A stretch of DNA of 64,000 nt from positions 1 through 64,000 of the forward strand of contig NZ_JAQMUE010000019.1 in assembly GCF_028330985.1 (NCBI RefSeq), read 5' to 3'. Each line of letters starts with the position of its first letter. Positions within the stretch are counted from its first letter, which is position 1. Of this stretch, positions 50,814 to 59,576 are shown piece after piece. Origin of the DNA: Roseofilum reptotaenium CS-1145 (GTDB taxonomy: Bacteria > Cyanobacteriota > Cyanobacteriia > Cyanobacteriales > Desertifilaceae). The notes under the pieces were generated by a model. The model ran no database searches and was not told the origin of the DNA. It saw nothing but the letters and a program-made list of their open reading frames with translations. Both the position numbers and the translations under genes were made by a program.

Positions 50814-51249
50814 GTTGCAATCTCAAATTCACTGTTCCAGAAGGTCTAACATCACCGGGAGAGCGAAATAATCCTAGGCCTTCACCTACGATACTCTCTC
50901 GATACATGACATCCACCTTTTCATTAAGTCTCAATTGGGGAATTCCTTGAGATCTTCCCCGGGTCGATAACCGCGGATCGACCCGGTTTTCTAGGTCTGT
51001 ATACAAACCCGGAAAATCTTGAGTGCTGCGACTCTCCACCGTTTGCAAAGAATCCCCTTTCAGAGTCACCGCCTCATCTTGGGACAGAGCGGGGGCAGTG
51101 AATAAGGAAACCACTCCACCCAAAGTCATCAGTGGTATAACCAGCCAGAACCCTATGGCGCTACGTTGTGCTAGGGAATCGGGCATATTGAGGGGGTGTA
51201 CCTGCATTTTAGGATTCACAACTGTACTCCATAACTGTAAAGTCTTCAT
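50803..51249 (-). CDS. Hypothetical protein with signal anchor upstream of folC
   Basis: A 148-residue protein with one hydrophobic segment (about 32-55, IGFWLVIPLMTLGGVVSLFT) that could be a signal peptide ending PALSQDE. The following part is charged with LYTDLENRVDPRLSTRGRSQ. No family is recognised. ATGs at 51249, 51207 and 51186 are all possible starts; the first lies near a dispersed TGTACTCCATAAC motif. It overlaps folC by 11 bp and is presumably co-transcribed with it. Confidence 0.6.
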   Translation of the reverse strand: MKTLQLWSTVVNPKMQVHPLNMPDSLAQRSAIGFWLVIPLMTLGGVVSLFTAPALSQDEAVTLKGDSLQTVESRSTQDFPGLYTDLENRVDPRLSTRGRSQGIPQLRLNEKVDVMYRESIVGEGLGLFRSPGDVRPSGTVNLRLQLEE

Positions 51250-51368
51250 CTGTCACACTGAGGGATTCAGTCTAAAAATACCCATACTTACTATTATGGT
51301 GCGCTATGGAAAGCCTGAGCAAGCGATCATTTATAAAGTTTTAATCTCCCAACTGCCTATTGCTAGCC

Positions 51369-52001
51369 CTAAAGCTGGACAGCCGTTAATTCTCCCTGAT
51401 TTAAATGCCAACAGCGATCGGCTAAACTCACTAATTCATCGGGATCGTGGGTGACAATCATCAAGGTCCAATGGGACTTAATTTTAGCTAACAATTGCAC
51501 CAATTGCCGACGCATCGACCAATCTAAACCGGCGGTTGGCTCATCTAACATTAAAATACTCGGTTGACGGATTAATTGTACCGCTAAAGCTAAACGACGC
51601 TGTTGCCCTCCACTCAAAGCATGGGGAGAGGTTTGCAACGACAGGTGTTCTAAACCCACTTCCATCAGGGCTTCCTTAACCCGATCTAAATCCAACTCTG
51701 GATGACCTAAACGCAACTCTTCCAGAATCGTACTGCCGCAAAAATGGCGTTCGGGAAACTGAAACACTAATCCGGCCAATTGTTGCATATCCTCAGCAAT
51801 TAATATTTGCTCACGCCAGCGAATTTCTCCGGCTGTCGGATAAACTAAACCTGATAAAATTTCCATCAGGGTACTTTTTCCAGAGCCACTAGGGCCAATA
51901 ATTAATCCCAGTTCTTGGGGGCCGAGTTCTAAATTAATGGCTTTGAGAACTGGGTGGGGAATAGCTGGAGGATGATAGCTTAAGTTGTTTAGATAGAGCA
52001 T
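51369..52001 (-). CDS. ECF/cobalt-type ABC transporter ATPase (EcfA-like)
   Basis: A 210-residue ABC ATPase. Walker A GPSGSGKST (36-44), Q-loop VFQFPERHFCGSTILEE (the FQxPE motif typical of energy-coupling-factor ATPases), signature LSGGQQRRLALA and Walker B LMLDEPTAGLD. It would drive uptake of a vitamin or metal with EcfT and an S-component, which are not adjacent. The ATG at 52001 is the family-like start (MLYLNNLSYHPPA); the reading from 52052 adds residues from a GGGGAT-rich stretch. Confidence 0.85.
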   Translation of the reverse strand: MLYLNNLSYHPPAIPHPVLKAINLELGPQELGLIIGPSGSGKSTLMEILSGLVYPTAGEIRWREQILIAEDMQQLAGLVFQFPERHFCGSTILEELRLGHPELDLDRVKEALMEVGLEHLSLQTSPHALSGGQQRRLALAVQLIRQPSILMLDEPTAGLDWSMRRQLVQLLAKIKSHWTLMIVTHDPDELVSLADRCWHLNQGELTAVQL

Positions 52002-52109
52002 GGGGAGATGGGGGGATAGGGGGATGGGAACTTTTAATTCAAGATATATCATCCTATCGAGTATACTATCGGACTAGAGAGCGACTGACTCCTGTTGAGT
52101 TAAACTGCC

Positions 52110-53078
52110 ATGAAAAACCAGCGTAACCTATTTAAATTTTGCTCCAGCTTGGCGATCGCCAGCTTACTGCACTTGAGTGTATTCACGCCTTCCCTACAAG
52201 CGGGCGATCCCTTCCGCGAACAAAATCCCCATGCTATTGGTGACCATACGGAAGCTGCATTTAAGGCCCTTTTTATTGGCGGAGATTATCCCCAAGCGCA
52301 ACAGTATCTACAACAGGCAAAACAAAAGGAAGCCAACGATCCTATGCTTTATGCAATGATGGCTTCTCTAGCGTATATTGAACAAGACTGGGAGAAATTT
52401 GAAGAATATGCTCCCCAAACGGGTAAAGTGGCCAAGGCTTTAGTCAATGAGAACCCGTTGCGGGGCAATTTATACATAGCAGTGGGTCATTTTATGGAAG
52501 GGGGTTATGCCTTAGCTAAAGATGGGCCAGTCAGGGGCGCAACCCAAGCATTAAGGGAGTTACAAGAAGCACTAAAGTTTATTAACAAAGCGGAAAAAAT
52601 CCGGTCGGACGATCCAGAGTTGAATTTAATTAAGGGATATATGGACTTGATGTTAGCCGTGAATTTACCCTTTGCCGATCCACAACAGGCGATCGCCCGT
52701 TTAGAAAATCTAGCTCGTCCCCAGTATCTCACCTATCGCGGCATTGCTATGGCTTATCGCGATTTAGGCAATTACAATAAGGCTCTTGAATATGTAAATT
52801 TAGCCTTATCTGAGACCCCCAATCATCCCGAAGTTCATTACCTCAAAGCACAGATTCTCAAACAACTCGAACAATGGCAAGCCGCCCAAGGCTTTTTTAA
52901 TCAGGCCTTAGCTCGGCCGCAAATTTTACCCAAATATTTAGTCGCCCAAATCTTTTTTGAATCTTGTCAAAATCAGCGTAAAATTGATCAGAAACCGCGC
53001 AATTGTGATGCTCTGCGCGACCCCATTAAAGAAGGCAATCAAACCTGGGGGCCGGAACGTTTACCCTCTTTAGATTAG
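52110..53078 (+). CDS. Exported TPR protein (Sll0314/Alr1548-like)
   Basis: A 322-residue protein with a signal peptide (FKFCSSLAIASLLHLSVFTP, cleavage near LQAGDPF). It starts its mature part FREQNPHAIGDHTEAAFKAL and contains TPRs (FIGGDYPQAQQYLQQAKQKE, AMAYRDLGNYNKALEYVNLA, QILKQLEQWQAAQGFFNQAL), with four Cys near the C-terminus. The layout fits the cyanobacterial Sll0314/Alr1548 TPR group. Its stop TAG coincides with the first three bases of a TAGCGC-TAC-GCGCTA palindrome. Confidence 0.8.
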   Translation: MKNQRNLFKFCSSLAIASLLHLSVFTPSLQAGDPFREQNPHAIGDHTEAAFKALFIGGDYPQAQQYLQQAKQKEANDPMLYAMMASLAYIEQDWEKFEEYAPQTGKVAKALVNENPLRGNLYIAVGHFMEGGYALAKDGPVRGATQALRELQEALKFINKAEKIRSDDPELNLIKGYMDLMLAVNLPFADPQQAIARLENLARPQYLTYRGIAMAYRDLGNYNKALEYVNLALSETPNHPEVHYLKAQILKQLEQWQAAQGFFNQALARPQILPKYLVAQIFFESCQNQRKIDQKPRNCDALRDPIKEGNQTWGPERLPSLD

Positions 53079-53111
53079 CGCTACGCGCTAGTGATGGGTA
53101 ATAGGTAATGG
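53076..53111. repeat. TAGCGC palindrome plus GGTAATA heptamers at a stop codon
   Basis: TAGCGC-TAC-GCGCTA (53076-53090) begins at the TPR-gene stop codon and is followed by GGGTAATAGGTAATGGG. Same arrangement as at 44084. Confidence 0.75.
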
Positions 53112-53142
53112 GTCAGAACGTTCTGTATTCATATTATTCATC

Positions 53143-53649
53143 ATGAAACACAAAAGTCGGGAACCAGAAAGAGAACAGGGAAGCAAACGGTATCGTATTC
53201 AACGTCTGCGTCGTTTAAGTCAACTGCTCGATAATGCTCTACCTATTCCCGGCTTAAATTACCGCGTGGGAATCGATCCAATTATTGGCTTAATTCCTGG
53301 AGGTGGAGATATGGTGAGTGGGATCTTATCTGCTTATATTGTCCTGGAAGCCACGCGGTTTGGATTACCGAAAGAAACCCTAGGACGCATGGTAATTAAT
53401 GTCCTTATTGATACCCTAACCGGAATTGTTCCCATTTTAGGTGATATTTTCGATCTCACCTGGAAAGCGAATGCCATGAATGTGGAATTGCTGGAAGAAC
53501 ATTTACAAGCCCCTAAATCCAGCGAAGCAGCCGATCGCGGCTTTATCATTGTCATGATTCTGAGTTTAGCCCTGATTGTCGTTGGCGTTACCAGTTTTGG
53601 CCTGTTCCTGCTTTGGGGATTAACTGCTTTAATGAATTCTTTGTTTTAA
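53143..53649 (+). CDS. DUF4112 membrane protein
   Basis: A 168-residue protein: LSQLLDNALPIPGLNYRVGI and DPIIGLIPGGGDMVSGILSA, then VPILGDIFDLTWKANAMN, the DUF4112 signature, and a C-terminal membrane helix (about 136-160). The basic N-terminus precedes it. Function unknown. It follows the TPR gene on the same strand with a repeat between them. Confidence 0.87.
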   Translation: MKHKSREPEREQGSKRYRIQRLRRLSQLLDNALPIPGLNYRVGIDPIIGLIPGGGDMVSGILSAYIVLEATRFGLPKETLGRMVINVLIDTLTGIVPILGDIFDLTWKANAMNVELLEEHLQAPKSSEAADRGFIIVMILSLALIVVGVTSFGLFLLWGLTALMNSLF

Positions 53650-53683
53650 GTCTAGCGATCAATCTCAATTGCCTGTCAAAGTC

Positions 53684-54181
53684 CTATAATACTTCTTCTG
53701 ATAAAGACATGATTTTATGTTTTGCTCTTTCTAATATCAACTCTCGATTCAGCATGAGTTCATATTCATTCCCTTCCAATCCTAATACATAACACCAACA
53801 TTTTTCCGTTCCCCAAATCGTGTTTTTCTTGAGGTCTATAACGCTTGCTCTAAAACGGGGATAGCGATGAATTAACTCTAATTCCAACTCTCGGTGTTTA
53901 ACGGCATTATAAACCTGATTTGAAGTCGAAGCGGTTAAATTAATCCATCTATTGGCTAGAGTAAATTGATATCCCCAAGCCAGATATGACAATTTATTTC
54001 TTTGTTTTTGAGCTGTCCCCTCTGGCATTAATTCCAGTAATTCATCAGGTTTAAGATGAATTAAACTAATATCAACATCACTGACTCCGCGTACATCAGA
54101 AGGAACACCACTAGCCAACTTTAGCCCAGAAATAGGAAGCATTTCTTGAACTAAAATAAATGTCTCTTCAATAGATAACAT
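53684..54181 (-). CDS. Hypothetical nucleotidyltransferase-like protein
   Basis: A 165-residue protein. GVPSDVRGVSDVDISLIHLK resembles a G...DxD nucleotidyltransferase-like core, and WINLTASTSNQVYNAVKHRE follows a strand that could carry the third acid or a substitute. I cannot confirm catalytic residues. It is AT-rich compared with neighbours and faces DUF4112. Possible roles include toxin, antitoxin or small-molecule nucleotidylation; none is proven. Confidence 0.5.
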   Translation of the reverse strand: MLSIEETFILVQEMLPISGLKLASGVPSDVRGVSDVDISLIHLKPDELLELMPEGTAQKQRNKLSYLAWGYQFTLANRWINLTASTSNQVYNAVKHRELELELIHRYPRFRASVIDLKKNTIWGTEKCWCYVLGLEGNEYELMLNRELILERAKHKIMSLSEEVL

Positions 54182-54295
54182 CCGATCTCCTTTGATTTCT
54201 TATCTTGCCCACTTTCTCAATGAAATTGCTATATTTTAATCAAACTTGTCAGAAATGGGATCAGTTTCCAGGATTAAGCCGACAGGGTTGTGAAA

Positions 54296-55216
54296 TCAAA
54301 CGTTAAGGCAAGCAGCGATTGTTGCCATTACTGACTCGGACAAATTCGATAAGTGATAACCCCCTTCCAAGCCAAACAGGATTTTCGAGGTAAGTTGTAA
54401 ACAAGCTCCGGTAAATGTACCATAATCATCCGGAACTAAATTCATCCCTGCTAATGGATCATCTCTTGTGGCATCATAACCGGCACTGACAATTAACAAA
54501 TCCGGTTTGAACTGCTGTAAAAATGGAATTGCTTGGCTTTCAAAGGCTGGCCAATATTCCGCTATTCCCGATCCAGAGGGTAAAGGAATATTTAAAACAT
54601 TGTCATACTCTCCACGCTCTGTTGCTCTACCGGTTCCAGGATAAAAGGGAAACTGATGGAGAGAACAATAGGCAATTTGGGGATGGCTTTGGACGATCGC
54701 CTGAGTACCATTGCCATGATGGACATCCCAATCTAGAATAGCAACTCGCTCGACTCCCGGTTGAGCTAAAGCATAGTGAGCAGCGATCGCCGCATTAGAG
54801 AACAAACAAAACCCCATTCCCCGCTGTGCTTCCGCATGATGTCCTGGAGGACGCGCCAATACAAACGCTGGAGTCCCTGTTGCCAAAACCCTCTCTACAC
54901 CATCGATCCAGCCATTCACTGCCAAGAGCGCTATATCATAGCTCTGGGCAGAAACCGGGGTATCGCCATCGAGTAACCCACCTCCTCCTTCCGCAATTTC
55001 CCGTACCCGTTGAATATGTTCAGCCGTATGCACTTCCTCTATCCAGGGTAAAACGGGACGCACTTCTACTGGGGTCGGTGTTTGCCAATCGAGAGATTCA
55101 GCCCATAAACTAGATTGGAGAAGATTTGCGATCGCCTGAAGACGCTCCGCTCTCTCCGGATGCCGTCCCGTATCATGGAGCAAAAATTCCTCAGCATAAA
55201 TAATCGGAAATACCAT
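54296..55216 (-). CDS. Histone-deacetylase-family amidohydrolase
   Basis: A 306-residue arginase/deacetylase-fold zinc enzyme. Catalytic His126-His127 (ARPPGHHAEA), zinc ligands Asp164 and His166 (LDWDVHHGNGT), and distal Asp in SAGYDATRDDPLA. N-terminal HPERAERLQAIANLL and C-terminal FGLEGGYHLSNLS are family hallmarks. Bacterial members deacetylate acetylpolyamines, acetoin-related or other acetyl-amides. The substrate is unknown here. Confidence 0.92.
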   Translation of the reverse strand: MVFPIIYAEEFLLHDTGRHPERAERLQAIANLLQSSLWAESLDWQTPTPVEVRPVLPWIEEVHTAEHIQRVREIAEGGGGLLDGDTPVSAQSYDIALLAVNGWIDGVERVLATGTPAFVLARPPGHHAEAQRGMGFCLFSNAAIAAHYALAQPGVERVAILDWDVHHGNGTQAIVQSHPQIAYCSLHQFPFYPGTGRATERGEYDNVLNIPLPSGSGIAEYWPAFESQAIPFLQQFKPDLLIVSAGYDATRDDPLAGMNLVPDDYGTFTGACLQLTSKILFGLEGGYHLSNLSESVMATIAACLNV

Positions 55217-55367
55217 ATGAGCGCCCCATCTCTGATCCGCTTAATTTGCCCTCTATTTTATAGCCCTATGGTATTAAAATAAAAACCAACCCCCTTCTGG
55301 GGAATCACGGGATTTGCTCTACCCGCCATGACTTTCCCAAGCCAAAAGAACACGACCTCTGCTAATC

Positions 55368-56231
55368 ATGCTTTCCATACCCTCCGCTCTACCACAAATC
55401 ACCAACGAAATCGAACGTCATCCCGAAGCGCTTCGGATGAAGAAAATGTTAGTGTGCGCCTGGCAAGATATCTGGGAAAACGATGCCAAACGCTTACGAG
55501 CCATAGTTTTACCCGATCTACTCAAATCAGTCATTAAGAAATATCCCACCTTAGAAGATCTCAGAGAAGCGCTCGAGCGGATTGCCAATACCCTCAACAA
55601 AAGACAAGAATATCAGGCGATCGCCCACAACATCGTCCTTATTTTAAGCAAAGTCTATCCCGATACTGAGGAAGCCACCCAAGTCTATGCTGCACCCCCA
55701 ACCCATATTACCCTGGCCTCTAATCAACCCCTGCCCCGTTCTATCTCTGTGGTTGACCCTCCCGTAAACACTCAAATTCGCACCGGTTATGACCCTTTCA
55801 ATCTGCGGTTAGAACTGATGCGATACACCAATCCTCTCAGGGCTAAAATGGTCTTATTTTCAGCCTTACACCAAAAATCCCGTTTAGAAGAACAGGATTG
55901 GGTGAATCTAAAAGCCGAAAACCTAGATGGCCTACTTTACGGCATCTATGAACAATGTGAAACCTTAGCAAAATTAGGAGAGTGTCTTTGTGCTACAGCC
56001 AATAATGCCGAAGATGAACCGAGTGAATGTAATCAAGCAGCCGGAGCTATTATCCAATGTATGGGGCGGTTTTATCAAGATTGGGAACCCGGAATGGAAG
56101 ATGTCATATATCAGGCAAAAGCTTACCGTAATCCGAGTGAGTTAACCGGTATAATTGTTCAAAATTCCTCAGACTCTAACGCTACTGGTCAAGAACCTGA
56201 ATCGACTCGTCGTATATCGAATTCCCAATAG
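55368..56231 (+). CDS. Hypothetical cyanobacterial helical protein
   Basis: A 287-residue, mostly helical soluble protein with no signal peptide. Segments: MLVCAWQDIWENDAKRLRAI, VIKKYPTLEDLREALERIAN, LNLRLELMRYTNPLRAKMVL-like helices, and four Cys in ETLAKLGECLCATANNAED through IQCMGRF. I do not recognise a family. It precedes the pentapeptide-repeat gene by about 50 bp on the same strand, so the two may be an operon. Confidence 0.6.
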   Translation: MLSIPSALPQITNEIERHPEALRMKKMLVCAWQDIWENDAKRLRAIVLPDLLKSVIKKYPTLEDLREALERIANTLNKRQEYQAIAHNIVLILSKVYPDTEEATQVYAAPPTHITLASNQPLPRSISVVDPPVNTQIRTGYDPFNLRLELMRYTNPLRAKMVLFSALHQKSRLEEQDWVNLKAENLDGLLYGIYEQCETLAKLGECLCATANNAEDEPSECNQAAGAIIQCMGRFYQDWEPGMEDVIYQAKAYRNPSELTGIIVQNSSDSNATGQEPESTRRISNSQ

Positions 56232-56283
56232 CAAGATTGTTTTGTATTGGACAACTATCTATCAAAAGTGATGAAGAGGGAAT

Positions 56284-57276
56284 ATGAATGCTCAAGAACT
56301 GATTCAACGCTATGAAGCTGGAGAACAAAAATTTGCCGGTGCAAAGCTCAATCGAGTCAATTTGAGAGGAGCAGATTTGATTGGCATTTACTTGTATCAA
56401 GCAGATTTGCAAGGGGCCAATTTAATGTTTGCTTATCTCAATCGAGCTAACTTGAATCGGGCCAATTTAATGGGGACTCAATTGGGAGGTGCGAATTTAA
56501 CCCAAGCGAGTATGACTTCAGCGAAGTTACATGATGCCGATTTACACGGGACTACCCTGCATAAGGCAGATCTGCGGATGACGGATTTGACCTTGGCAAA
56601 TTTAGTCGATGCTAATTTAGTGGAAGTCGATTTACGAGGGGCAGATTTAAGTGGCGCTAATTTAACGGGGGCTTGTTTGAGGGGAGCGAATTTACGGGAA
56701 GAGCGCCGCGCCTATATGTCTTTTTTACGGGGAACTACCTTGCATCGGGCGGATTTACGAGGGGTGAATTTGTCGGGGGCCGATTTGTCTAAGGTGGATC
56801 TTAGTGAAGCGAATTTAACTGAGGCGACGTTGCGAGAGGCGGATTTAACAGGGGCGAATTTGCAAGGAGCGAATTTGCAGGGAGCCTTTTTGACAGAAGC
56901 CATGCTGAGTCAGGCCAATTTACGCTATGCCAATTTGACCGATGCGAAGATGGAACGGGTGAATTTGATTGATGCGGATTTAATGCGGGTGAATTTGCAG
57001 GGCGCTCTGTTAGCCGATGCGAAGATGAATCGAGTCAATCTGGATGAGTCGGATTTAACCATGGCGCGTTTGAATCGGGCAGATTTGAGTCGAGTAACGT
57101 TCCGCAATGCGATTTTGAAGAAAGCAGAATTTATTGATGCTTATTTGGGACGAGCAGATTTGAGTGGGGCAAGTTTAGCTGAGGCAAATTTGTTTAATGC
57201 GGAGTTGAGTAGCGCCAATTTGATGGGGGCAACCTTGCGGGGAGCAACGTTGCCAGATGGTTCAATTAAGCGTTAA
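56284..57276 (+). CDS. Pentapeptide-repeat protein (330 residues)
   Basis: A protein made almost wholly of A(D/N)LXX pentapeptides from about residue 20 to 320 (RVNLRGADLIGIYLYQADLQ, GANLTGACLRGANL), giving a right-handed quadrilateral beta helix. The N-terminus NAQELIQRYEAGEQKFAGAK is the common cyanobacterial leader and the end TLPDGSIKR resembles that of the 279-residue paralogue at 61585 (IMPDGSTHE). A short interruption, REERRAYMSFLRG, breaks the helix at about residue 140. No signal peptide. Role unknown; some relatives mimic DNA. Confidence 0.92.
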   Translation: MNAQELIQRYEAGEQKFAGAKLNRVNLRGADLIGIYLYQADLQGANLMFAYLNRANLNRANLMGTQLGGANLTQASMTSAKLHDADLHGTTLHKADLRMTDLTLANLVDANLVEVDLRGADLSGANLTGACLRGANLREERRAYMSFLRGTTLHRADLRGVNLSGADLSKVDLSEANLTEATLREADLTGANLQGANLQGAFLTEAMLSQANLRYANLTDAKMERVNLIDADLMRVNLQGALLADAKMNRVNLDESDLTMARLNRADLSRVTFRNAILKKAEFIDAYLGRADLSGASLAEANLFNAELSSANLMGATLRGATLPDGSIKR

Positions 57277-57319
57277 CTACCAGAACCGGTTGAATTGAAT
57301 TGACCAGAGTTGGCGATAG

Positions 57320-58705
57320 ATGGGACAATCGAAAAGGCTTATCGCGGCACTGTTCCCTCTTACCCCTTGCTGTCTTTTACTAAACATGGGCAGAACCTGG
57401 ATTTACAATGAAGTGTTACTCCCTGGTCAGAGGGAACCATTAGGTGTATTACAGACGTTAATTGAGTCTAGGCTCTTTTCTGAATACGGTGTGTATCAGA
57501 GTGAGCAAGAGATCCGTTTTGCTGGCAATCGGGCGATCGCCGTTTCTGTGGATCTCCAGCAAGTCACACTCCAGGGGCTGATTGGAGATCGCTATTTTCC
57601 GGTTGACGATCCGTTTAAGCAAGTAGAAAAGGCATTCGGGTCGATTCCTCTAGAACAATGGACAGCCTACGGTTACATTAGTTTTGATTTAGTTCGGTAT
57701 TATTATCCTTATCATAAGGCGATCGCTGGACCCCTACTGTATTTTTTTGTACCTGTGACGGAAGTGATTATTCGGCCCCATCAGATTCTGTTGCGTACTT
57801 TAGACTCTCCAGAACTCCTCTGTAATCTGCTACGGGATTCAGGAGATTTAAGGCCTCAGCATTGGACAACACCTGAATGGGTATTTACGGATCGAGATCA
57901 TTATCAAACTCAGGTAGAGGCTTTGCAAGGCGCAATTCATCAGGGAGAGTTACATAAGGCAATTCTCTCTCGCTCTGTGAAACTTAAGGGCAATTTAGAT
58001 ATTTTAGGAACCTATATCCTGGGAAATCAACAGAATCAGGCCCTTCGTTCCTATGGTTTGCACCTTCCTGGCGTAAGGACGGTGGGGTTTAGCCCAGAAA
58101 TTTTAATGCAATTATCCCACAATCCCTTAAAAGGACAAAACTTAATGACCAATCCCGTCGCAGGAACTCGTCCGAGGGGAGAGACTCCAGAAGCGGACGA
58201 ACGGCTCAAACGCGAATTATTTGCCGATGCGAAAGAGGTGAAAGAACATGCCCTTTCGATTTGGTTAGTTCAGGATGAAATGCAGAAGATCTGTACACCA
58301 GGAACGGTGCAAGTGGTTGATTTTATGCAAGTGAAGCAATACCGATGGGTACAGCACTTATCCTCCCAAGTTCAAGGTCAATTGTGTGCCAATCAATCCC
58401 TCTGGGATGCTCTGAGAGTATTGTTTCCGGGAGTTACGGTTTCAGGAATTGATAAGGAGGTGGCGATCGCCTGGATCGATCGCTTAGAGACGGAACCACG
58501 GGGCATTTATGCAGGAGCGATCGGCTGGATTAACTCTCAAGAAGAGGCGGATTTAGCCATTCCCATTCGGTCAGCCTATCAATATGGAGAATGGATTTAT
58601 CTCAATGCGGGCGCAGGGATTATGGCCGAATCCGTTGCCCAAAATGAGTATATTGAATCGGTGAATAAAATGAATACCATGTTAACCAATTTAGTTTTGG
58701 AATAA
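57320..58705 (+). CDS. menF: Isochorismate synthase (phylloquinone/menaquinone pathway)
   Basis: A 461-residue chorismate-binding enzyme that makes isochorismate, the entry to vitamin K1 in photosystem I. LHKAILSRSVKLKG, LPGVRTVGFSPEILMQL, TNPVAGTRPRGETPEADERL, KEVKEHALSIWLVQDE and GIYAGAIGWIN are standard motifs. The start may be the ATG at 57320 or that at 57386 (MGRTWIYNEVLLPGQ), where the conserved part begins; I keep the longer one with reservation. Confidence 0.87.
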   Translation: MGQSKRLIAALFPLTPCCLLLNMGRTWIYNEVLLPGQREPLGVLQTLIESRLFSEYGVYQSEQEIRFAGNRAIAVSVDLQQVTLQGLIGDRYFPVDDPFKQVEKAFGSIPLEQWTAYGYISFDLVRYYYPYHKAIAGPLLYFFVPVTEVIIRPHQILLRTLDSPELLCNLLRDSGDLRPQHWTTPEWVFTDRDHYQTQVEALQGAIHQGELHKAILSRSVKLKGNLDILGTYILGNQQNQALRSYGLHLPGVRTVGFSPEILMQLSHNPLKGQNLMTNPVAGTRPRGETPEADERLKRELFADAKEVKEHALSIWLVQDEMQKICTPGTVQVVDFMQVKQYRWVQHLSSQVQGQLCANQSLWDALRVLFPGVTVSGIDKEVAIAWIDRLETEPRGIYAGAIGWINSQEEADLAIPIRSAYQYGEWIYLNAGAGIMAESVAQNEYIESVNKMNTMLTNLVLE

Positions 58706-58756
58706 TCAAGGCTTCAAGGTTAAAATAGATGCCAATTAGATACGATCGAACCTCCT

Positions 58757-59059
58757 ATGACTGCTGTTATTTCCGAACATATTGAAATCACCCCTGGAAT
58801 ATGTGGGGGTAGACCTCGTATTCTGGGCCGTCGGATTCGAGTTCAAGATATTGTCATTTGGCATGAATATATGGGAATGTCTCCAGATGAAATTACTTCA
58901 CGCTATCCAACGCTTACTTTGTCTGATATTTACGCTGCCTTGGCTTATTATCATGACCATTTCTCAGAAATTAAGCAACATATTCGTGAGGATGAAGAGT
59001 TGGTTAAGCAGATGCAAGCCGAGATTCCTTCCAAGATGCCCAATCCCCGCTTGATATAA
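58757..59059 (+). CDS. DUF433 antitoxin-like protein
   Basis: A 100-residue DUF433 protein: HIEITPGICGGRPRILGRRI, then VQDIVIWHEYMGMSPDEITS, YPTLTLSDIYAALAYYHDH. DUF433 is a winged-helix-like domain used by antitoxins of DUF5615/PIN-like toxins. The next gene, three bases downstream, is such a toxin. Confidence 0.88.
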   Translation: MTAVISEHIEITPGICGGRPRILGRRIRVQDIVIWHEYMGMSPDEITSRYPTLTLSDIYAALAYYHDHFSEIKQHIREDEELVKQMQAEIPSKMPNPRLI

Positions 59060-59062
59060 GAT

Positions 59063-59398
59063 ATGGAAGAATCAATTAAGTTTCATTTGGATGAAAACGT
59101 AGATGGCGCGATCGCTGAGGGATTGAGACGACGTGGACTTGATGTAACCGTAACGGCTCAAGTTGGGCTTTTGGGCGCTTCTGATGAAGAGCAAGTTGCT
59201 TTTGCTTTAGTACAGTCTCGTGTCGTCTTTACTCATGATGCCGATTTTCTTCGGCTTCATCGTCGAGGTGTAGAACATGCTGGAATTGTTTATTGTCAGC
59301 AAGGAAAACGCTCAATAGGAGAAATGATCTTGTCTCTTGTACAAATCTCACAATTCCAAACTCTAGAATCTATGTATAGGCATATTGAGTTTATTTAA
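59063..59398 (+). CDS. DUF5615 PIN-like toxin
   Basis: A 111-residue PIN-like protein: IKFHLDENVDGAIAEGLRRR (Asp/Glu metal ligands), LGASDEEQVAFAL, VVFTHDADFLRLHRRG and AGIVYCQQGKRSIGEMILSL. Family members are presumed RNases silenced by the DUF433 partner. Only three bases separate the two genes. Confidence 0.88.
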   Translation: MEESIKFHLDENVDGAIAEGLRRRGLDVTVTAQVGLLGASDEEQVAFALVQSRVVFTHDADFLRLHRRGVEHAGIVYCQQGKRSIGEMILSLVQISQFQTLESMYRHIEFI

Positions 59399-59528
59399 GG
59401 CGATCGCCCCATTCTCCCATCTCCCTATTTTTAGCCGCGTTACCCACCTTGCAGGGTCAATTAAATCTAGCGATTCGGAAGTCAAAGTACATGGCTCTGG
59501 AGCGCTTGCCTTAATGCAATTGTAGCAC

Positions 59529-59554
59529 GTAGGGTGGGTATTTACCCACCCTAC
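59529..59554. repeat. Hairpin GTAGGGTGGGTA / TACCCACCCTAC
   Basis: Perfect 12-bp arms with a 2-nt centre, 22 bp beyond the ilvD stop and facing it. It resembles the widespread GTAGGGTGGG repeats of cyanobacteria and could terminate ilvD transcription. Confidence 0.75.
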
Positions 59555-59576
59555 CGTGAAATCAGAACCGATAGAG

